This document shows positions 61,341-64,000 of a stretch of DNA of 64,000 bases, one piece after another. Both the position numbers and the translations under genes were made by a program. The notes beneath the pieces were generated by a model that ran no database searches, was not told the DNA's origin, and saw only the letters and a program-made list of their open reading frames with translations. The stretch covers positions 62,001-126,000 of the forward strand of contig NZ_VORM01000014.1 of the NCBI RefSeq assembly GCF_007997225.1, given 5' to 3'. The stretch is from Subsaximicrobium wynnwilliamsii (GTDB lineage: Bacteria; Bacteroidota; Bacteroidia; Flavobacteriales; Flavobacteriaceae). Within the stretch, counting starts at the first letter, position 1; each line of letters opens with the position of its first letter.

Positions 61341-63116
61341 TTATTTTATGTCTTTATCGATTACAGAAATGGTTCGTGCTGCCTTTTCATAATCCTGTTG
61401 CATTTCCACATTGGTAATTGGGGTGTAACGCGCCAGTTCACAATGCTGTAAAATGCTAATGAATTCGGCAACTGTAGCTTGATCCACTTGTTCCTTCAAT
61501 AAAATTTCCTCAATTTTTTCTTTGCTAAAATCACTGGTCTCAATATGGATTTTACCTTTTAAATAGTTATGTAAGGCACGCTCCAGGGCAATGTAGAAGG
61601 CTTCTTTTTGACCTAGTGATTTTTTGGCCTCACTCAAATAACGTTTGGCCAACCTATCGGCTTTTCTAATTTTATTTCCGAAGACATCTGCATCACGCTC
61701 CTCTTTTTTCTTGCGATAAACCAAAGCCAGTGGGATGGCCAATAGCGGAAGCAACATGCTGCTCCAGAAAACGCTTGAATTGAAAAAATCGGGCTGATTG
61801 ATGGGTTTTAGTTTCGCATCGGTCTTGATATAGGCGAATTGGTCGTTGCTGAGTACCACTTTTTGTTTGTTGCCTTCAGAAGCAATCCTATTATTATCAC
61901 CGGCAGTTGAATTGATTGGGCCTTCAATCACATCAATCACAATCTCGCCAGAAGACACGCGCTTATAGGTTTCAGTGTTTAAATCGAAATAAGAAAAGGA
62001 AATACTCGGGATGGGATATTTGCCCTTGTACTGGGGCACCACCGTGTAATTGTCGGAAATGGAACCTTGCATCCCACCCAAATCGGTACGCACATTCTCA
62101 TTATGTTCTGGTTCATAAACCTCCAAGGAACTTGGTAATTTCAATTTGGGCAGCTGAAACAATTTCAGGTTACCGTTGCCTGTGACTTCCACCTTGGCTT
62201 CCAAGGATTCGGAAGCATTCAGCTTGGATTTAGAGGTAATCACATTGAATTTGAAATCGCCAACCGCCCCAGTGAAATCTGCTGGTTTGCCTTCCTCTGG
62301 CAATGGTTTGACGTTAATGGTTCTGCTTCCTGCGGAAATGGTTCTAACGACTTCAGCCATGTGTCTTCCGCCGAAAAAATCACGACGATTAGTAGGTACT
62401 TGCACCGTAAGGTCTAAAGTTAAAGGTTCGATTTCCAGTTTACCTGTTTTTTGCGGATAAAGTACGGTCTTTCTTAAAACGACATAACGGTAAGCTTCGC
62501 CTTTAAAAGTGCCATTTTGAGCTTGCAGGTTTTGCATTTCAATTTTCTGGCTCCAAAAATCGTTATATTTTGGGCTACTGGTCTCGCGCCAATCGGTTAC
62601 ACCAATATTTTGTGACACGTAAAGTTTATAGACGACGGTAATGGCTTCATTTAAGTACGGATTCATTTTAGAAACCTCAGCCACCAAGTGTAAATTTTCC
62701 TCTGCTTTCGCCACAGAGTTATTTGGGTCATTGGGCCGTTGTACTGGAGCGGTAACTAAAACGCTAACGGCATCGGTACTAAAGGTTTCACCCTCAATTT
62801 CTATGGTAGCTTTACCAATTTTGAGCGTGCCTTGTCTTGTGGGTGCTAAAAAATAACTGTAAGTTTTCGCATAGGAGCGAATGCCGTTCATCCAAGAATT
62901 ACTTACCGATGTATTAGGACCACCTACTACTGTAAAATCGGCAAAGTCTGGCGGATTGAAATTATCGCCATCTTTATTCATCTCAAAATCGACTCGTAAG
63001 CGCTCGTTTTGACCCAATTTGGTCTTGCTCACTTTGGTCTCAAATTTAGTTTGGGCAAAAGCCATACTTGTGATAAGCATGACCAATATTAAAGGGATGT
63101 GTTTTAAGCTATTCAT
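61341..63116 (-). CDS. batD: BatD (aerotolerance operon protein)
   Basis: 591 residues. Signal peptide (HIPLILVMLITSMAFAQ), then several beta-sandwich repeats of the BatD family (RLRVDFEMNKDGDNFNPPDF, YLNEAITVVYKLYVSQNIG, FNVITSKSKLNASESLEAKV), a single membrane helix at about 445-465 (FWSSMLLPLLAIPLALVYRKK) and a cytoplasmic tail. BatD is a periplasmic/membrane component of the BatABCDE complex needed for growth under oxygen in Bacteroides. Three bases separate it from batE. Confidence 0.9.
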   Translation of the reverse strand: MNSLKHIPLILVMLITSMAFAQTKFETKVSKTKLGQNERLRVDFEMNKDGDNFNPPDFADFTVVGGPNTSVSNSWMNGIRSYAKTYSYFLAPTRQGTLKIGKATIEIEGETFSTDAVSVLVTAPVQRPNDPNNSVAKAEENLHLVAEVSKMNPYLNEAITVVYKLYVSQNIGVTDWRETSSPKYNDFWSQKIEMQNLQAQNGTFKGEAYRYVVLRKTVLYPQKTGKLEIEPLTLDLTVQVPTNRRDFFGGRHMAEVVRTISAGSRTINVKPLPEEGKPADFTGAVGDFKFNVITSKSKLNASESLEAKVEVTGNGNLKLFQLPKLKLPSSLEVYEPEHNENVRTDLGGMQGSISDNYTVVPQYKGKYPIPSISFSYFDLNTETYKRVSSGEIVIDVIEGPINSTAGDNNRIASEGNKQKVVLSNDQFAYIKTDAKLKPINQPDFFNSSVFWSSMLLPLLAIPLALVYRKKKEERDADVFGNKIRKADRLAKRYLSEAKKSLGQKEAFYIALERALHNYLKGKIHIETSDFSKEKIEEILLKEQVDQATVAEFISILQHCELARYTPITNVEMQQDYEKAARTISVIDKDIK

Positions 63117-63176
63117 TTTTTATTTTTAATCGCAGTGGGCACTTCAAACGTCCAAGTTCGTGCGTCCAGCTTGAGC

Positions 63177-64000
63177 CTACCAGTCTTTTTCAGATTTGAC
63201 AGGTGTGCCTTTTTGTTTTTCAGCATTCATTTTTTCCTGAACTTTTTGCTCTTGGTTATTCATGGCCTCCAATATGTTCTTTATTTGTTGTGGCGATAGT
63301 TGACCGGGTTGTTGTTTGGGTTGGCCTTGGTTCTCTTTTTCGTCTTTTTTATCGTTTTTGCCTTCGTCCTTTTTATCGTCTTTAGGTTTTCCGTTCTCTT
63401 CTTTTTTGTCGTCGCCCTCTTTTTGATCTTCTTTTTTATCGTCGCCCTTATCGTCGCCCTTATCGTCTTTCTTGTCCTCTTTATCTTTTTTATCGTCTTT
63501 GCTTTCGTCCTTTTTGTCGTCGTCCTTATCCTTTTTTTGATCTTCTTGCTTATCGGCACATACTTTGGCTAAGGCATAATTGTAACGGGTTTCGTCATCG
63601 CTTGGGTCATTGCGCAAGGCATCTTTATAGGCTTCAACCGCTTCTTTGCACTTTTTATTTTTCATTAAAATATTCCCGATGTTATGGAAGGCTTTGTGTT
63701 TTTCGGTTTTGGTTTTTCCGTTTTTTGCAGCTTGTGCCAAACGAAATAACGCTTCGTCATAATTGCCTTTTTCATAGTAGGAATTGCCCAAATTGTAAGT
63801 GCCAGCAACGTTTGTGGGCTGCTCTGAAATGGCCTTTCGGTATTCCTTTTCCGCAGAAACATAATTATCGGCATCTACCAATTCATTGGCGTGGTAAACA
63901 AAGCCATTGGCCTTTTTAAGCGAGAGTTGTTCTTGTTTTAGTTCGTCTTTATCTTGGGCAAAAAGTAAGAAAGTAAGAGAAAAACATAAAAGCGATAGTG
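63177..64000 (-). CDS. batC: BatC-like TPR protein, partial at the N-terminus
   Basis: The frame runs to the right edge of the window; about 274 residues are visible and only the first few codons of the signal peptide (LSLLCFSLTFLLFAQDKDE is the visible part) are missing. TPR units occur at about 35-140 (YRKAISEQPTNVAGTYNLGN, ALFRLAQAAKN, EAVEAYKDALRNDPSDDETR). A long Lys/Asp/Glu-rich stretch (about 155-225, KKDEGKNDKKDEKEN-type repeats) follows, and the end is Gln-rich (QPKQQPGQLSPQQIKN). This is the architecture of BatC. It starts the visible bat operon, 60 bases upstream of batD; batA/batB are expected beyond the edge. Confidence 0.9.
   Translation of the reverse strand, partial: LSLLCFSLTFLLFAQDKDELKQEQLSLKKANGFVYHANELVDADNYVSAEKEYRKAISEQPTNVAGTYNLGNSYYEKGNYDEALFRLAQAAKNGKTKTEKHKAFHNIGNILMKNKKCKEAVEAYKDALRNDPSDDETRYNYALAKVCADKQEDQKKDKDDDKKDESKDDKKDKEDKKDDKGDDKGDDKKEDQKEGDDKKEENGKPKDDKKDEGKNDKKDEKENQGQPKQQPGQLSPQQIKNILEAMNNQEQKVQEKMNAEKQKGTPVKSEKDW

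Noticed and set aside
63300-63572. Strongly hydrophobic plus-strand frame of 90 codons
   Set aside because: It is the complement of the Lys/Asp-rich repeat in batC; reverse reading of AAA/GAT codons gives Phe/Ile/Val automatically.

Overview
The window is a 64 kb piece of a Bacteroidota chromosome, almost certainly a member of the Flavobacteriaceae (low GC, probably marine). The evidence is the gene repertoire (Bat aerotolerance proteins, CarboxypepD_reg/TonB-dependent receptors, OMP_b-brl_3-type barrel protein, DUF4369 lipoprotein, PID-CTERM protein, flavobacterial fabH-accB-accC order), start codons without Shine-Dalgarno sequences, and promoter boxes of the Bacteroidetes TAnnTTTG type in front of several genes. 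I see no prophage, insertion sequence, CRISPR array, rRNA or known riboswitch. Most of the window is housekeeping DNA with tight gene packing.

Layout. 1-5153: a catabolic/uptake locus cut by the window edge (HyuA-like hydantoinase/oxoprolinase, zinc-less MDR oxidoreductase, TonB-dependent receptor) facing a divergent protein of unknown function. 5154-6004: one CAU-anticodon tRNA surrounded by tandem truncated tRNA copies carrying palindromes in their loops. 6005-10654: methylmalonyl-CoA epimerase, rbfA, LolC/E-like permease, dus and a DUF4345 protein, with a three-unit repeat array behind dus. 10871-25656: secreted peptidases (M28-PDZ, S8, M1), a TolB-like lipoprotein, an outer-membrane barrel protein, lepA, a cation/proton antiporter and an MBL hydrolase. 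25733-35005: iron-sulfur mini-protein, prfC, idi, queD-like, manA, a DUF819 permease and an SPFH-hydrolase-Arc cluster. 35388-41046: accC-accB-fabH, rpmF-DUF177, pdxA and ribE. 41047-47884: PID-CTERM protein, a LytTR two-component pair with a propeller sensor, an SH3 protein and EcsC. 48148-51171: a compact acyl-carrier locus (dehydratase, ketosynthase, ACP, phosphopantetheinyl transferase). 51161-54442: ABC ATPase, pheS, an unknown protein and CvpA. 54614-60164: SulP, beta-carbonic anhydrase, universal stress protein, SulP. 60234-64000: BatE, BatD and BatC.

The most unusual content is between the genes. Two families of short palindromes recur: P1 (TCCCGATAGCTATCGGGA) and P2 (roughly CCTGCCTACCGGCAGGCAGG). 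Where a related copy without the palindrome is present, P1 or P2 stands in place of 4-5 bases in the loop of another hairpin: the anticodon loop and D-loop of tRNA copies, and the GAAA loop of a hairpin behind lepA. Separately, short sequence repeats begin at or next to the stop codons of several genes (dus, EcsC, the FabZ-like gene), in two cases with duplicated gene 3' ends. These look like products of active small-repeat turnover and are the best candidates for something undescribed here. No transposase that could explain them lies in the window.
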